From Kumtagia sp052180275 (GTDB lineage: Bacteria > Pseudomonadota > Alphaproteobacteria > Rhizobiales > Rhizobiaceae), in assembly GCF_052180275.1 (NCBI RefSeq), contig NZ_CP197465.1:6696001-6760000 (forward strand): a stretch of 64,000 bases of DNA, in the 5' to 3' direction. The notes beneath the pieces are model-generated. The model saw only the letters and a list, made by a program, of their open reading frames with translations, made no database searches and had not been told where the DNA came from. Positions 35,369-44,381 of this stretch are shown here, piece by piece; the first letter of the stretch is position 1; each line of letters begins with the position of its first letter. The translations under genes and the position numbers were made by a program.

Positions 35369-36274
35369 TCAAGCTGGATTGGCCACGAATTCTCCTCCGC
35401 CGCGGCAGTCCTTCAGGTAGCGCAGCGACCGTACCTGCCCGGTGATCTCGAGATCGCCGCGATAGACCGGGTCGTGCCAGCCTTCGATGTCGATCTCGCC
35501 GCGATAGCCGGCGAGCCTCAGTTCGCTGATCACACGCGTCCAGTCGCTATCGCCGAAGCCCGGTGTGCGCATCTGCACGAACGGATGCTTGCCGAAGACG
35601 CCGTGCTCGCGCACCACGTCCCAGCGCACCGTCGCGTCCTTGCCGTGCACGTGGAAGAACTTCGGCGCCCATTTGCGGATCTGCGGAATCGGGTCGATCA
35701 GATAGACGAGTTGATGGCAGGGCTCCCATTCGAGGCCGAGATTGTCGTCCGGCAGTTCGTTGAACATCAGTTCCCAGGCGTCCGGGTTGTGCGCGATGTT
35801 CCAGTCGCCGGTCGCCCAATTGCCGTCCATCGCGCAGTTCTCGAAGGCGATCCGCACGCCTTTGTCCGCCGCGCGTTTGGCGAGCCTGCCCCAGACCTCG
35901 CGGAAGCGTGGCAGGCTGTCGGTGAGCGGCTTGCCGCGGACGCGGCCGGTGAAGCCGCTGACGGTGTCGGTGCCGAACAAATGCGCGTTGTCGATGACTG
36001 TTTCCCAGGCCGCCAGCACCTCGCGGTCGCTGCCGCCGTTCTCCAAGGGGTTGCCGAACACACCGATGGAGCTGATGATAACGTCGGCATCGCCGATCGC
36101 CTCGCGCAGCTCCCCGGCGAGCCGGGACAAATCCTTGCCGCCAAGCGTCTGCCAGAAAAAGGGCTGGACGCTCTCGAAGCCGAGCGGCAGGATCTGTCGC
36201 ACATAGGCGGCCGGGTCGTCGAGATTGGCCCGCACCATCGTGCCGATCCGGATGTCGAGAAGCGGGTTCGGCAT
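35369..36274 (-). CDS. sugar phosphate isomerase/epimerase-like TIM barrel (IolE/IolI superfamily)
   Basis: A 301-aa protein of the AP-endonuclease-2/xylose-isomerase-like barrel. Likely metal ligands are E in IAFENCAMDG, the EWEPCHQ segment, H-H in FFHVHGKD, and the late E in DIEGWHDP. It lies 3 bases after the Gfo/Idh gene. Together, an NAD-dependent dehydrogenase and an isomerase or dehydratase of this type are usual in inositol and rare-sugar catabolism. Exact substrate unknown. Confidence 0.88.
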   Translation of the reverse strand: MPNPLLDIRIGTMVRANLDDPAAYVRQILPLGFESVQPFFWQTLGGKDLSRLAGELREAIGDADVIISSIGVFGNPLENGGSDREVLAAWETVIDNAHLFGTDTVSGFTGRVRGKPLTDSLPRFREVWGRLAKRAADKGVRIAFENCAMDGNWATGDWNIAHNPDAWELMFNELPDDNLGLEWEPCHQLVYLIDPIPQIRKWAPKFFHVHGKDATVRWDVVREHGVFGKHPFVQMRTPGFGDSDWTRVISELRLAGYRGEIDIEGWHDPVYRGDLEITGQVRSLRYLKDCRGGGEFVANPA

Positions 36275-36277
36275 GGG

Positions 36278-37306
36278 TCATATGTCCTCAGAAATGTCGA
36301 CTCGGCGCCCGGTCTCCGCACTTTCGATCGCGGCGAAGACCATGCCGAGGCTCTTGATGTTGTCGGCGCCCCGCGTTTCGGGCTCGGTGCCGCTTTCGAC
36401 GGCGCGGGCGAAATCCTGGATCACACCGAGATGGCCGCCGACGCGGTCGCTCTCGTTGAGCGGCGGCACGGTGATCGGCTCCAGGTGGTCGAAGAGACCT
36501 TCGCGCTCGCGCGTAGCGACCTCAGCTTTTAACCCGTCGAAACCGTCCCAGACGAGGCAGCCGCGCTCGCCAATGATGCGCCAGCCGGCCTCCCAGCTCG
36601 AGCGAAAACCGTCGGCGCACCAGCTTCCGCGATAGGTGAAAACCTTGCCGCCGCCGAACTCGAAAACAGCGGTCGCCGACGAGCCCTGCGTGTACCAGGA
36701 ATTGGCGGGCTCCCATTCGAGGCAGAAGGCGCGCTTCGGGTCGCCGTTCACCATGTATCGTGCGGCGTCGAAGGTGTGGATCGCCATATCGAGCAGCAGC
36801 ACGTGGCGCATCTCCTCGCGGAAACCGCCAAAATGCGGCGCGACAAAGAAATCGGCATGGATGCTGGTCGGCGCGCCAATCGCGCCGGAATCGAGAAAGC
36901 GCCGGATACGCCGGACATTGGGCACGTAGCGGCGGTTCTGCACGACGGCGTGAACACGGCCCGCCTGCCGCGCGCGGTCGACGATGGCGCGGGCGTTCTC
37001 CGGACTGTCGGCGAGCGGCTTCTCGGTGAGAAGGTGGCAGTTGTGCGAGAGCGCTGAGAACGCCACTTCGCGCCGCGCCGCTGGCACGACCACATCGAAC
37101 ACCGCCTGTGGCTTTGTCCGGTCGAGCACCGCGTCGAGGTTCGTGCCGACGACGACGCCGTCGAGTTCATATTCACGCGCACGCGCTTCCGCCCGATCGG
37201 CGTCGAGATCGACCAAGCCGACGACAGCTATTCCGGGAACTTCTCTGGCGGCATCGAGCCAGGCCTTGCTCATGGCTCCGCAGCCAACGAGGACGACATT
37301 CATCAT
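36278..37306 (-). CDS. Gfo/Idh/MocA-family oxidoreductase
   Basis: A 342-aa protein. ATG 37306 (MMNVVLVGCGAMSKAW) is preferred over the longer frame, because GGAGG lies 9 bases upstream. It has an N-terminal Rossmann fold with VGCGAMS, the EKPLA motif (LLTEKPLADSPE, about 95-106) whose lysine contacts cofactor and substrate, and a C-terminal beta-sheet domain with D-H in LDMAIHTFDAARY. It oxidises a sugar or cyclitol hydroxyl with NAD(P). It is the first gene of the LacI-linked operon, divergent from lacI. Confidence 0.9.
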   Translation of the reverse strand: MMNVVLVGCGAMSKAWLDAAREVPGIAVVGLVDLDADRAEARAREYELDGVVVGTNLDAVLDRTKPQAVFDVVVPAARREVAFSALSHNCHLLTEKPLADSPENARAIVDRARQAGRVHAVVQNRRYVPNVRRIRRFLDSGAIGAPTSIHADFFVAPHFGGFREEMRHVLLLDMAIHTFDAARYMVNGDPKRAFCLEWEPANSWYTQGSSATAVFEFGGGKVFTYRGSWCADGFRSSWEAGWRIIGERGCLVWDGFDGLKAEVATREREGLFDHLEPITVPPLNESDRVGGHLGVIQDFARAVESGTEPETRGADNIKSLGMVFAAIESAETGRRVDISEDI

Positions 37307-37355
37307 CCCAACGCTCCTCCCGCGCGGCCCCTCCAGGCCGCCATTCACGGCGTTC

Positions 37356-37383
37356 CGTAAACGTTTTTCCGTAAACGTTTACG
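37356..37383. promoter_or_regulatory. tandem LacI-type operator
   Basis: CGTAAACGTTTACG at 37370-37383 is a perfect 14-bp palindrome with the central CG of LacI/GalR sites. CGTAAACGTTTTTC at 37356-37369 is a second, half-degenerate copy directly adjacent. They lie 50 bases upstream of the Gfo/Idh start and 109 upstream of the lacI TTG, covering the operon promoter. Confidence 0.8.
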
Positions 37384-37491
37384 ACAACACACCCCATGGC
37401 GCAGAATGTCAATCGGTTTTTGCGCGGTCGCATAAAATCGACTTGGCCGGAACCTCCGCGAATGATAGCCGGAATCCGAGGAGTTTTACCT

Positions 37492-38517
37492 TTGGCGTCC
37501 AGCATTCACGATCTTGCGCGACACCTGAACATTTCGATCGGTACGGTTTCGCGCGCGCTGAACGGCCGCGCGGATGTCAACGCTGAAACGCGGCAACGCG
37601 TGCTCGATGCTGCGCGCAAGTTGAACTACTCGCCGAACCAGTCGGGGCGCAACCTCCGCCGGGGCGCCACCCAGTCGATTGCCTTCATGTTGCAGCCGCA
37701 TCCGGGCGATCAGCAATATGGCGAGCCGTTCTTCATTCCGTTCCTCACTGGCTTGCAGGCGAAGCTTGCCGAACACGGACTCGACCTGATGGTCGTGATG
37801 GGCGCGCCTGGCGACTACCAGCAGGAGCGCCTGCGGCGCGTGGTGGAAACGCGCCGCGCCGATGCCGTCGTGCTCGCCGCGACCCGCCGCGAGGATGAGC
37901 GCATCGACTATTTGACCGAGGTCGGCTTCCCTTTCGCTACGCTCGGTCGCAGCCAGTCCGGCGGCCGGTCCTATCCGTCGCTCGACCTCGACTTCGAGAA
38001 GGCGGGGTCCGATGCGGTGGATCGCCTCGCCTCGCGGGGCCACACACGGATCGCAGCCGTCCGCCCGTCGCACAATCTGAATTTCGGCTATCTCTTCATG
38101 GCGGGCTACCGCAAGGCGCTGAAGCGGCATGGCATCGATTTTGATTCCCAATTGACAGCAGCCGGTGCCATCAACGAGTCCGGCGGCTACGCGGTGACGC
38201 CAGACCTCATGCGAGCCAAAAACCCGCCGACAGCGATCATTTTCAACAATGATGCGATGGCGCTCGGCGGTTGCCGCGCCCTGGTCGAGATGGGGCTGGA
38301 GCCAGGCAAGGACGTGGCGGTAGTCGTCATCGTCGACACAGCACTCTGCCGCTATTACTCGCCGCCGCTCACCGCCTTCCGCCCAGCGCTGGAGCCGCTC
38401 GGCCGGCGGATGGGCGAGATGCTCCTTGCCTTCATGCCCGCTTTCGCGGGGCCCGAGGGCACGAAGATCATACGCGAGGTCTGGCCGCTGGAACTCGTTG
38501 TCCGTGACAGCGACTAG
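37492..38517 (+). CDS. LacI-family transcriptional regulator
   Basis: A 341-aa protein. TTG 37492 is chosen because GAGGAG lies 8 bases upstream and the protein then begins with the classical HTH SIHDLARHLNISIGTVSRAL. The longer frame from ATG 37396 adds a non-homologous tail. The hinge helix is about residues 48-60 (NQSGRNLRRG). The effector domain is of the periplasmic-binding type. It is predicted to bind the operators at 37356-37383 and to repress the leftward sugar operon until the imported substrate appears. Confidence 0.92.
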   Translation: MASSIHDLARHLNISIGTVSRALNGRADVNAETRQRVLDAARKLNYSPNQSGRNLRRGATQSIAFMLQPHPGDQQYGEPFFIPFLTGLQAKLAEHGLDLMVVMGAPGDYQQERLRRVVETRRADAVVLAATRREDERIDYLTEVGFPFATLGRSQSGGRSYPSLDLDFEKAGSDAVDRLASRGHTRIAAVRPSHNLNFGYLFMAGYRKALKRHGIDFDSQLTAAGAINESGGYAVTPDLMRAKNPPTAIIFNNDAMALGGCRALVEMGLEPGKDVAVVVIVDTALCRYYSPPLTAFRPALEPLGRRMGEMLLAFMPAFAGPEGTKIIREVWPLELVVRDSD

Positions 38518-38612
38518 AAGGGCCGCTTAGACAGTTTGCAGCCTCGAAGGTCCGCGAACAAATCGACTTGAGTGCTGGAAGAAGCTCCACGGACGCCCAA
38601 ACTGGCGCCCAA

Positions 38613-39500
38613 TCATTTCGCCAGCGATCGCAAGAGGGTGTTGCGCGCCGATCGCAAGTGCTTTCGGCACGCGGATTCGATCAAGCGACGGTTTCTGGAC
38701 TGGAGCGCTTCAATATAGGCCAGGTGCTCCATGATGGCCGCCTTGTTGCGCTCCTTCTCATCGGCCTTGTTCCACTGGTAGTGGTAGTGGAAGATCAGGG
38801 TGATGATATCGGAAAAATCGTCGATGAACCGGTTTGGCGAGCTTTCGTTTACCAGCCGATGGAAGCGGTTATCGAGGCTTGAAAAGTCGTGGTAGCGCAC
38901 CTCGATGTTCTCCAACAGGTCAATATGCTGGTGCTTCAGCGCATCAAGGCGCCCCCACAGGAGCGATTCCCGTGGCAATCCAGCAAAGAGGTGCGCGGAT
39001 CGCAGCTCAAACATCACGCGTATCTCGAACAGCTCCAGCGCGAAGTCCTCGGTAAATCCCTCGAAGAGCCAGCCTGAATTCCTCTTCTTCTCGACGAGGC
39101 CGAAACGGCTGAATCGTATCAGAAACTCCCGAATGCCATTGGTCGCTACACCGAACAGTCGGGCAAGCTCCAACTCGTTGATCAGTGTGCCCGGCTTGAT
39201 GCCGCCACGCAGCATCCACTCCATGAACTGCTGTTCGACATGCTCATTCCGCGATGTCGTTTCCGGTTCGCTATAGAGATCGTCCTTACCGACCGGACGG
39301 CCAGGAATGTTTGTGCCGTCCTCTTGAACAACAATGCCGCGCCTCGTGAGTTCTCGCAGCACCTTGCGCACCGTGGTGCGGCTGACGCCGATCTTGCCCC
39401 GCAGCAGATTCTCCGAAGGTAGTCCGGCAGCAAACTCGCCGTTGCCGAGCAATTGCAAGGTCGCGTTGAGCGCACTCTTGTAGACGGTATCCGGTTTCAT
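38613..39500 (-). CDS. GntR-family regulator with two tandem winged-helix segments
   Basis: A 295-aa protein. A first GntR-like wHTH spans about 10-60 (GLPSENLLRGKIGVSRTTVR). A second spans about 88-146 (IKPGTLINELELARLFGVAT, then IREFLIRFSRFGLV). An FCD-type all-helical effector domain follows (about 150-290, with the LEIRVMFE-like and NRFHRLV metal/ligand helices). Standard FadR-type regulators have one wHTH. It is divergent from the importer operon at 39653, and likely binds the repeats between them. Confidence 0.87.
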   Translation of the reverse strand: MKPDTVYKSALNATLQLLGNGEFAAGLPSENLLRGKIGVSRTTVRKVLRELTRRGIVVQEDGTNIPGRPVGKDDLYSEPETTSRNEHVEQQFMEWMLRGGIKPGTLINELELARLFGVATNGIREFLIRFSRFGLVEKKRNSGWLFEGFTEDFALELFEIRVMFELRSAHLFAGLPRESLLWGRLDALKHQHIDLLENIEVRYHDFSSLDNRFHRLVNESSPNRFIDDFSDIITLIFHYHYQWNKADEKERNKAAIMEHLAYIEALQSRNRRLIESACRKHLRSARNTLLRSLAK

Positions 39501-39517
39501 AAGGGTGACTCGATGGT

Positions 39518-39596
39518 GTCTTTTTCTAAAGACTTTTATGCATAAAAAACAACTTGACGCAAATACTTTGAACGTTGTCTTTTATCGATAGAAAGC
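39518..39596. promoter_or_regulatory. repeated operator-like dyads in the GntR-permease gap
   Basis: GTCTTT-N4-AAAGAC at 39518-39533 is a perfect inverted repeat. A related copy, GTCTTTTATCGATAGAAAGC, is at 39577-39596, built on the palindrome TATCGATA. Spacing of 59 bases centre to centre, and two winged-helix segments in the regulator, suggest cooperative binding. Confidence 0.55.
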
Positions 39597-39652
39597 AATG
39601 ACAAGAAACGTGTTGTGGCGCTGAAACCTTTGGATTCGGCGGGGGAGAGAAT

Positions 39653-40708
39653 TTGTCCGACGCTGGAGAAAGCGCTGGAGCAGGCATGAAGGCGCCCGTG
39701 CCGTCACGGAGTGTCGCGTATGGCTCCTATTCCGGTCTCGACCTCGGATTGAAGCTGCTTGGGATTGGCCCAGCGCTCATCCTGATCGCCCTGATCATCG
39801 TTCTGAGCTTTCTGTCCCCGGTCTTTCTCACACCGCGCAACGTCAGCAACATCCTGGCGCAGACGGCAGTCATCACCGTAGTGGCGATGGGCCAGCATCT
39901 CGTCATCCTGACGCGCGGTATTGACCTGTCCGTCGGATCGAACCTTGCGCTGGCTTCTGTCGTGGGCGCGCTGTTGTTTCAGGCTGGCGGCTCCGCGACC
40001 GCCGTCATCATCGCGATGATCGTATCCGGTGCGCTCGTCGGCACGGTGAACGGGCTCTTCTACGTCTTTGGGCGACTGCCCCATCCATTCATCATCACGC
40101 TGGCGACGCTTAGCATTTGCAAAGGCATCGCATTGCAACTCGCCGACGGCCGCGCCATTCCGGGCATGCCGGAAGCCATTCGGGCGCTCGGCCGCAACGC
40201 CGTCTGGGGCCTGCCCGGCTCGGTTTTCGTGGTCATCGGCGTCGGCCTGCTGCTCCTGGTCCTCACCAGGACGATGGTATGGGGGCGCTGGATCTACGCG
40301 GTTGGCGGGCGGCCGGAAGCGGCCATGGCGATGGGCATCCCGGTCAACTGGGTCCTCGTGTCGACTTATGTGATCTCGGGCACCTGCGCCGGCATCGGCG
40401 CGGTCATCCTCGCGGGCCGCACCGATGCCGGATCGCCGCTGTTCGGCAACCTGCTCGAACTCGACACCATCGCGGCCGTCATCATCGGCGGCGCGAGCTT
40501 CCTTGGCGGGCGTGGCCATCTCGGCCACGCGGTCATCGGCGCCATCATGATCGGCGTCATCCGCAACGCGCTCAACCTGCTCAACGTCGACATCTTCTTC
40601 CAACTCATCGTCATCGGCGTCGTCATCGTGATCGCAGTCGAATCCGACGTGCTGCGCAACTATCTGGAGGGCCGCGTCCGGGTCGCCCAGGCGGGGAGGA
40701 CGCAATGA
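39653..40708 (+). CDS. ribose-type ABC importer permease
   Basis: A 351-aa protein from TTG 39653, about 4 bases after GGGGGAGAG. It is of the BPD_transp_2 family, with HLVILTRGIDLSVGSNLALAS and the late IIGGASFLGGRGHLGHAV. It has about ten helices. It is first in the operon with ATPase, binding protein and alcohol dehydrogenase; its stop overlaps the ATPase start (ATGA). Regulated, by position, by the divergent GntR. Confidence 0.93.
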   Translation: MSDAGESAGAGMKAPVPSRSVAYGSYSGLDLGLKLLGIGPALILIALIIVLSFLSPVFLTPRNVSNILAQTAVITVVAMGQHLVILTRGIDLSVGSNLALASVVGALLFQAGGSATAVIIAMIVSGALVGTVNGLFYVFGRLPHPFIITLATLSICKGIALQLADGRAIPGMPEAIRALGRNAVWGLPGSVFVVIGVGLLLLVLTRTMVWGRWIYAVGGRPEAAMAMGIPVNWVLVSTYVISGTCAGIGAVILAGRTDAGSPLFGNLLELDTIAAVIIGGASFLGGRGHLGHAVIGAIMIGVIRNALNLLNVDIFFQLIVIGVVIVIAVESDVLRNYLEGRVRVAQAGRTQ

Positions 40709-41484
40709 GCGCCGCCGCTCAGCAGCTTGCGTCCGCGGCCGAAAGGCCGGTCCTGTCGGTGCACGGCGCCGTCAAGCGTTTTGGCTCGGTGCTCGCCCTC
40801 GACGGCGTCGATCTGGAGGTGCGGCGCGGCGAGATCCTGGCGCTGCTCGGCGACAACGGCGCCGGCAAGTCGACGCTCATCAAATGCATCAGCGGGCTGC
40901 ACCATCTGGATTCCGGCTCGATCCAGCTCGACGGACTCGAGACCGCGATACGCTCGCCCGCCGACGCCCGGTTTGCAGGCATCGAGACGGTCTATCAGGA
41001 CCTCGCCCTCTTCGACAATCTGACGCCGGCGCAGAACTTCTTCGCAGGCCGCGAGATCGCTGGCCCGGCATGGCTGCCGCGCGGGCTGCGCTTCCTCAGC
41101 AAGCGAACCATGGATGCCGAGGCCAGGCAGGTCATAAGCCGGCTCAAGGTGACGCTGCCCAAGCTGGATGTTGTGGTGGCCAAGATGTCGGGCGGCCAGC
41201 GCCAGGCGATCGCCGTCGCGCGCTCCACGGTATTCGCCCGCAAGGTGGTGATCCTCGACGAGCCAACGGCGGCGCTCGGCCTGCGGGAATCGCGGCAGGT
41301 GCTCAATCTCGTCGCGACGCTGCGCGACCAGGGCAACGCGGTGATCCTGATCACCCACAACATGGAACATGTCGTCGAACTCGCCGACCGCGCCATGGTG
41401 CTGCGGCAGGGACGGAAGGTCGGCGAACTCACACCGAACAGCAACAACACGCAGGATCTGGTTGCGATGATCGTCGGAGCCTGA
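40705..41484 (+). CDS. ribose-type ABC importer ATPase, single domain
   Basis: A 259-aa protein from ATG 40705. It has Walker A GDNGAGKST, Q-loop VYQDLAL, a signature MSGGQRQA, Walker B VVILDEPTAALG, and switch THNMEHV. It is single-domain like the one at 33461 and clearly similar to it, suggesting two importers of the same FrcABC-like class in the window. Confidence 0.93.
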   Translation: MSAAAQQLASAAERPVLSVHGAVKRFGSVLALDGVDLEVRRGEILALLGDNGAGKSTLIKCISGLHHLDSGSIQLDGLETAIRSPADARFAGIETVYQDLALFDNLTPAQNFFAGREIAGPAWLPRGLRFLSKRTMDAEARQVISRLKVTLPKLDVVVAKMSGGQRQAIAVARSTVFARKVVILDEPTAALGLRESRQVLNLVATLRDQGNAVILITHNMEHVVELADRAMVLRQGRKVGELTPNSNNTQDLVAMIVGA

Positions 41485-41567
41485 GCCTGAAGGGATTGCG
41501 CGTCCGCGCGCGCAACTGGCCGACACGGCTTCCATCGGAAGGCGGGCCATTATCCAGGGAGGTGAAT

Positions 41568-42485
41568 ATGAAACTGAGACATGCATTTTGGGGAGGCTTG
41601 GCGGCCGGAATAGCACTCGCGTCGCCTTCATTCGCCGCTGACAAGCTCAAGGTCGGCCTGATTACGAAGTTTCCGGTTCCGTTCTTTTCGACGATCGAGG
41701 ACGCCGCGAAGAGATACGCGGCTGACAACAATGTCGAGTTGGTCATCGGCCAGGGGCAGTCGGCCACCGACATCGAGGGGCAGATCGCCCTGATCGAATC
41801 TATGGTCACCCAGGGCGTGCAGGGCATCGCCATCACGCCCGTCGATCCGACCGTGGCGCCGGCGCTCGACAAGGCTGTCGCGGCGGGCGTCAAGGTGGTG
41901 CTGATCGACAACAGCATTCCCGGCTGGAAAGGCCAGACGGCGCTGGTGTCGACGAACAACCTCAATGGCGGTCGCATTGCCGGGGAATATCTGAAGACCG
42001 TCCTGAAGGATGGCGACAAGATCGGCATCCTCGAAGGCGTGCCGGGCGTTCCGGCGCTCGACGACCGCGTCAACGGCATGAAGGAAGGCCTGGGCGGCAT
42101 GAAGGTGGAGATCGTCGGCAAGGGCGCCACGAACTGCACGCAGGAACTCGGCACCTCGGTCGCCGAGGACATCCTGACCGCCAATCCCGACCTCAAGGCG
42201 ATCTATTCCGCATGCGGTCCGCCTGCGGCGGGTGCCGCGCAGGCCATCACCAACGCCGGCATCGCCAACGACAAGTTCATACTCGTCGGCTTCGATGCGT
42301 GCTGCGGAGAGCTGGAGGCGATCAAGTCCGGGGTCGAGGATGCGACCGTCGCGCAGTACCCCGCCAAGATGGGCGAACTCGGGATCGACACGGTCGTCAA
42401 GGCGATCAGGGGCGAGAAGGTGGAGGCCAATGTCGACACCGGCGCCGGCCTGGTGACGGCGGCCAACGTCAAGGACTTCGAATAG
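41568..42485 (+). CDS. ribose-type ABC importer substrate-binding protein
   Basis: A 305-aa protein from ATG 41568, with AGGGAGG upstream. A signal peptide ends SPSFAAD. The Peripla_BP_4 fold has VGLITKFPVPFFSTIEDAAK, AITPVDPTVAPALDKAVAAG (the usual sugar-pocket strand), and FDACCGELEAIKSG. The two adjacent cysteines and NCTQ may form a disulfide. The ligand is probably a sugar or polyol. It is followed 6 bases later by a 14-bp hairpin. Confidence 0.92.
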   Translation: MKLRHAFWGGLAAGIALASPSFAADKLKVGLITKFPVPFFSTIEDAAKRYAADNNVELVIGQGQSATDIEGQIALIESMVTQGVQGIAITPVDPTVAPALDKAVAAGVKVVLIDNSIPGWKGQTALVSTNNLNGGRIAGEYLKTVLKDGDKIGILEGVPGVPALDDRVNGMKEGLGGMKVEIVGKGATNCTQELGTSVAEDILTANPDLKAIYSACGPPAAGAAQAITNAGIANDKFILVGFDACCGELEAIKSGVEDATVAQYPAKMGELGIDTVVKAIRGEKVEANVDTGAGLVTAANVKDFE

Positions 42486-42490
42486 CTCAC

Positions 42491-42525
42491 CAACCGGCCC
42501 GGCGCCGCAGCCGCCGGGCCGGTTG
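42491..42525 (+). other. perfect 14-bp hairpin after the binding-protein gene
   Basis: CAACCGGCCCGGCG (42491-42504) pairs perfectly with CGCCGGGCCGGTTG (42512-42525) around a 7-base loop. There is no T-run, and the dehydrogenase gene follows in the same direction. It may be a terminator that lets some transcripts through, or a 3' stabiliser of the importer mRNA. Confidence 0.65.
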
Positions 42526-42564
42526 GCTCGACAACCAATGCATCGCAGGAGCGACTCCGCCTCC

Positions 42565-43602
42565 ATGAACGCCAACATGAAATCTGTCCGGTGCGTCGCT
42601 CCGGGAGAGCTTGAGTTCGCCACCCGGCCCGCGCCCGGCAGCCCGCAGGAGGGCTGGGCGCTGATCGACGTCGCCCATGTCGGGATCTGCGGCACCGACT
42701 ATCACATCTTCGAAGGCAAGCATCCGTTCCTCGCCTACCCGCGCGTCATGGGCCACGAGGTCTCGGGCACCGTTGCCGAGACCAACGGACCCGCCGGCGT
42801 TTCGGTCGGACAGGAGGTCATCATCAACCCCTATTTGTCCTGCGGAACATGCGTGGCATGCCGGAATGGAAAGCCGAATTGCTGTGTTTCGATCCAGGTG
42901 CTCGGCGTGCATCGCGACGGGGCGATGTGCGAGCAGATACTGATTCCGGTGGCGAACCTGCTGCCCGCCGACGGCCTGTCGCCGGCCGAGGCGGCGACGG
43001 TCGAGTTCCTGGCGATAGGTGCTCACGCGGTGCGCAGATCGATGGCAATCGGAGAGGGCCGTGCGCTGGTTGTCGGCGCCGGGCCGATAGGTCTCGGCAC
43101 CGCGCTGTTCGCGCGAATCGCGGCGCAGCAGGTGACCATCATGGATGTAAGCGCCGAACGGCTGGCCTTTGCCGCCGGGCAGCTCGGTTTCCAGGTCATC
43201 GACGGATTTGCGGGGCTCGCTGCCGAAAAAGTATCGGAGGCAACCGCGGGCGCGGGTTTCGACATCGTCTACGACGCAACGGGGAACAGCCGCTCGATGC
43301 AGGCTGCCTTCGTTTATGTCGCGCATGGCGGCGTCATGGTCATGGTCAGCGTCGTCCAGGACGACATCTCCTTCTCGGACCCGGAATTCCACAAACGGGA
43401 AATGATGCTGATCGGCAGCCGCAACGCCACAAACGCCGATTTCGAGCACGTCGTCGCCTCGATCCGCGCGGGCAAGATACCGGTCGACCGGCTTGTCACG
43501 CATCGCACGACACTGCGCGACAGCCCGCGCGACATCGCACTCTGGGCACATGAAAAAAACGGCCTGATCAAGGCCATGATCGATGTCCGGGGCTCGGGAT
43601 GA
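42565..43602 (+). CDS. zinc-dependent alcohol/polyol dehydrogenase (MDR family)
   Basis: A 345-aa protein from ATG 42565; ATG 42577 and 42538 are alternatives. The catalytic zinc site is C in GICGTDYH and H-E in VMGHEVSG. The structural zinc cysteines are in LSCGTCVACRNGKPNCC. The Rossmann motif is VVGAGPIGLG, followed by an acidic MDVSAERL strand favouring NAD. It is close to the threonine/galactitol-phosphate/sorbitol dehydrogenase group. As the only enzyme of the importer operon it probably oxidises the imported polyol or sugar. Confidence 0.9.
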   Translation: MNANMKSVRCVAPGELEFATRPAPGSPQEGWALIDVAHVGICGTDYHIFEGKHPFLAYPRVMGHEVSGTVAETNGPAGVSVGQEVIINPYLSCGTCVACRNGKPNCCVSIQVLGVHRDGAMCEQILIPVANLLPADGLSPAEAATVEFLAIGAHAVRRSMAIGEGRALVVGAGPIGLGTALFARIAAQQVTIMDVSAERLAFAAGQLGFQVIDGFAGLAAEKVSEATAGAGFDIVYDATGNSRSMQAAFVYVAHGGVMVMVSVVQDDISFSDPEFHKREMMLIGSRNATNADFEHVVASIRAGKIPVDRLVTHRTTLRDSPRDIALWAHEKNGLIKAMIDVRGSG

Positions 43603-43669
43603 CGGACGCCGGGCAACCACCAAATCTGCAACGGGAGGAAGACACGAGGTTGTGTCGCAAACGTGGAGC

Positions 43670-43884
43670 TTAGATGCCGGGGACCGCGCGGTTTCGTCGG
43701 TTGAACCGCTCGAGAAGCAGCGGAGCAAGGTGAACTTTCCGGCGATGCATGTTGGAATGGTCGATGCCGATGCCGCGTTCGGCCAACATCTCCTCCAGAT
43801 CCCGCAGGGCTGAGATTGTAAGCCTGATACCAGCTTACGCACAGCAGGATCACAGATTGGGTCGAAATGACGGCCTTTGAACAG
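43670..43884 (-). pseudogene. IS6-family transposase, N-terminal relic with frameshifts
   Basis: Read leftward in three frames: LFKGRHFD (43884-43861), then QSVILLCVSWYQAYNLS, then LRDLEEMLAERGIGIDHSNM, ending PLLLERFNRRNRAVPGI and a stop. This is the order and spacing of the N-terminus of IS6/IS26-like transposases. The DDE domain is absent. It marks the left border of the cbb3 oxidase block. Confidence 0.72.
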
Positions 43885-44231
43885 AAGAACTCCTCGGAGA
43901 TGGATGAACGTTCATGCCTCTGACGAGCTTGACAGAAAGTCGCGACGGAACCGAGAGGCAACCTCTTCGTCGATCCCGAGTTCTCTCGCGGCGGCTTGCC
44001 TCGATCCGTGCAAACTTCAGCGGCGCATGAGCATCGGGCTCGTCACTAGCCTCGTCGAAACGGGAACTGACGGCGACGCGGGACAGTGCCGCCTCACTGT
44101 GCGATGCGGCAAAATCGCGTGGCGTGCGATTATCGACGGCGGCAATAACATCACCGGCGATGAACTGCTCAGCCTGAGCGAACATATCGACCCAGCTCGC
44201 GCTTCACGCTGATTCAACCTTGTTGGCAGCG
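43885..44231. other. about 350 bases with no recognised gene
   Basis: Frames of about 110 codons are open on both strands, but none shows a family motif or ribosome-binding site. It lies between the IS6 relic and the ccoS stop, and is probably decayed sequence. Confidence 0.45.
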
Positions 44232-44381
44232 CTATTCCTTATCCTCGTCGTCGAGCAATATCCGCTCAGCAGCTCCCTCGAGGTCGTCATATTGCCCGCT
44301 CCGAAAGCTCCACAGGAAGGCGCCCAGAGCTGCCCCTCCCAGAAGCAGGGCGAGAGGAACCAGGAAGACAAGACTGCTCAT
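44232..44381 (-). CDS. ccoS: cbb3 oxidase maturation protein CcoS
   Basis: A 49-aa protein: MSSLVFLVPLALLLGG is one membrane helix, followed by FLWSFRSGQYDDLEG and an acidic tail. This is the usual CcoS/FixS pattern, including the WS-xxGQYDDLEGAAERIL block. It overlaps ccoI by 4 bases (ATGA). CcoS is needed for cofactor insertion into the catalytic subunit CcoN. Being the last gene, it closes the leftward oxidase operon. Confidence 0.93.
   Translation of the reverse strand: MSSLVFLVPLALLLGGAALGAFLWSFRSGQYDDLEGAAERILLDDEDKE

Noticed and set aside
34457..36532. A 691-codon + strand frame
   Set aside because: Antisense to the binding-protein, isomerase and Gfo/Idh genes, all of which have full family motifs; the product has no recognisable domain.
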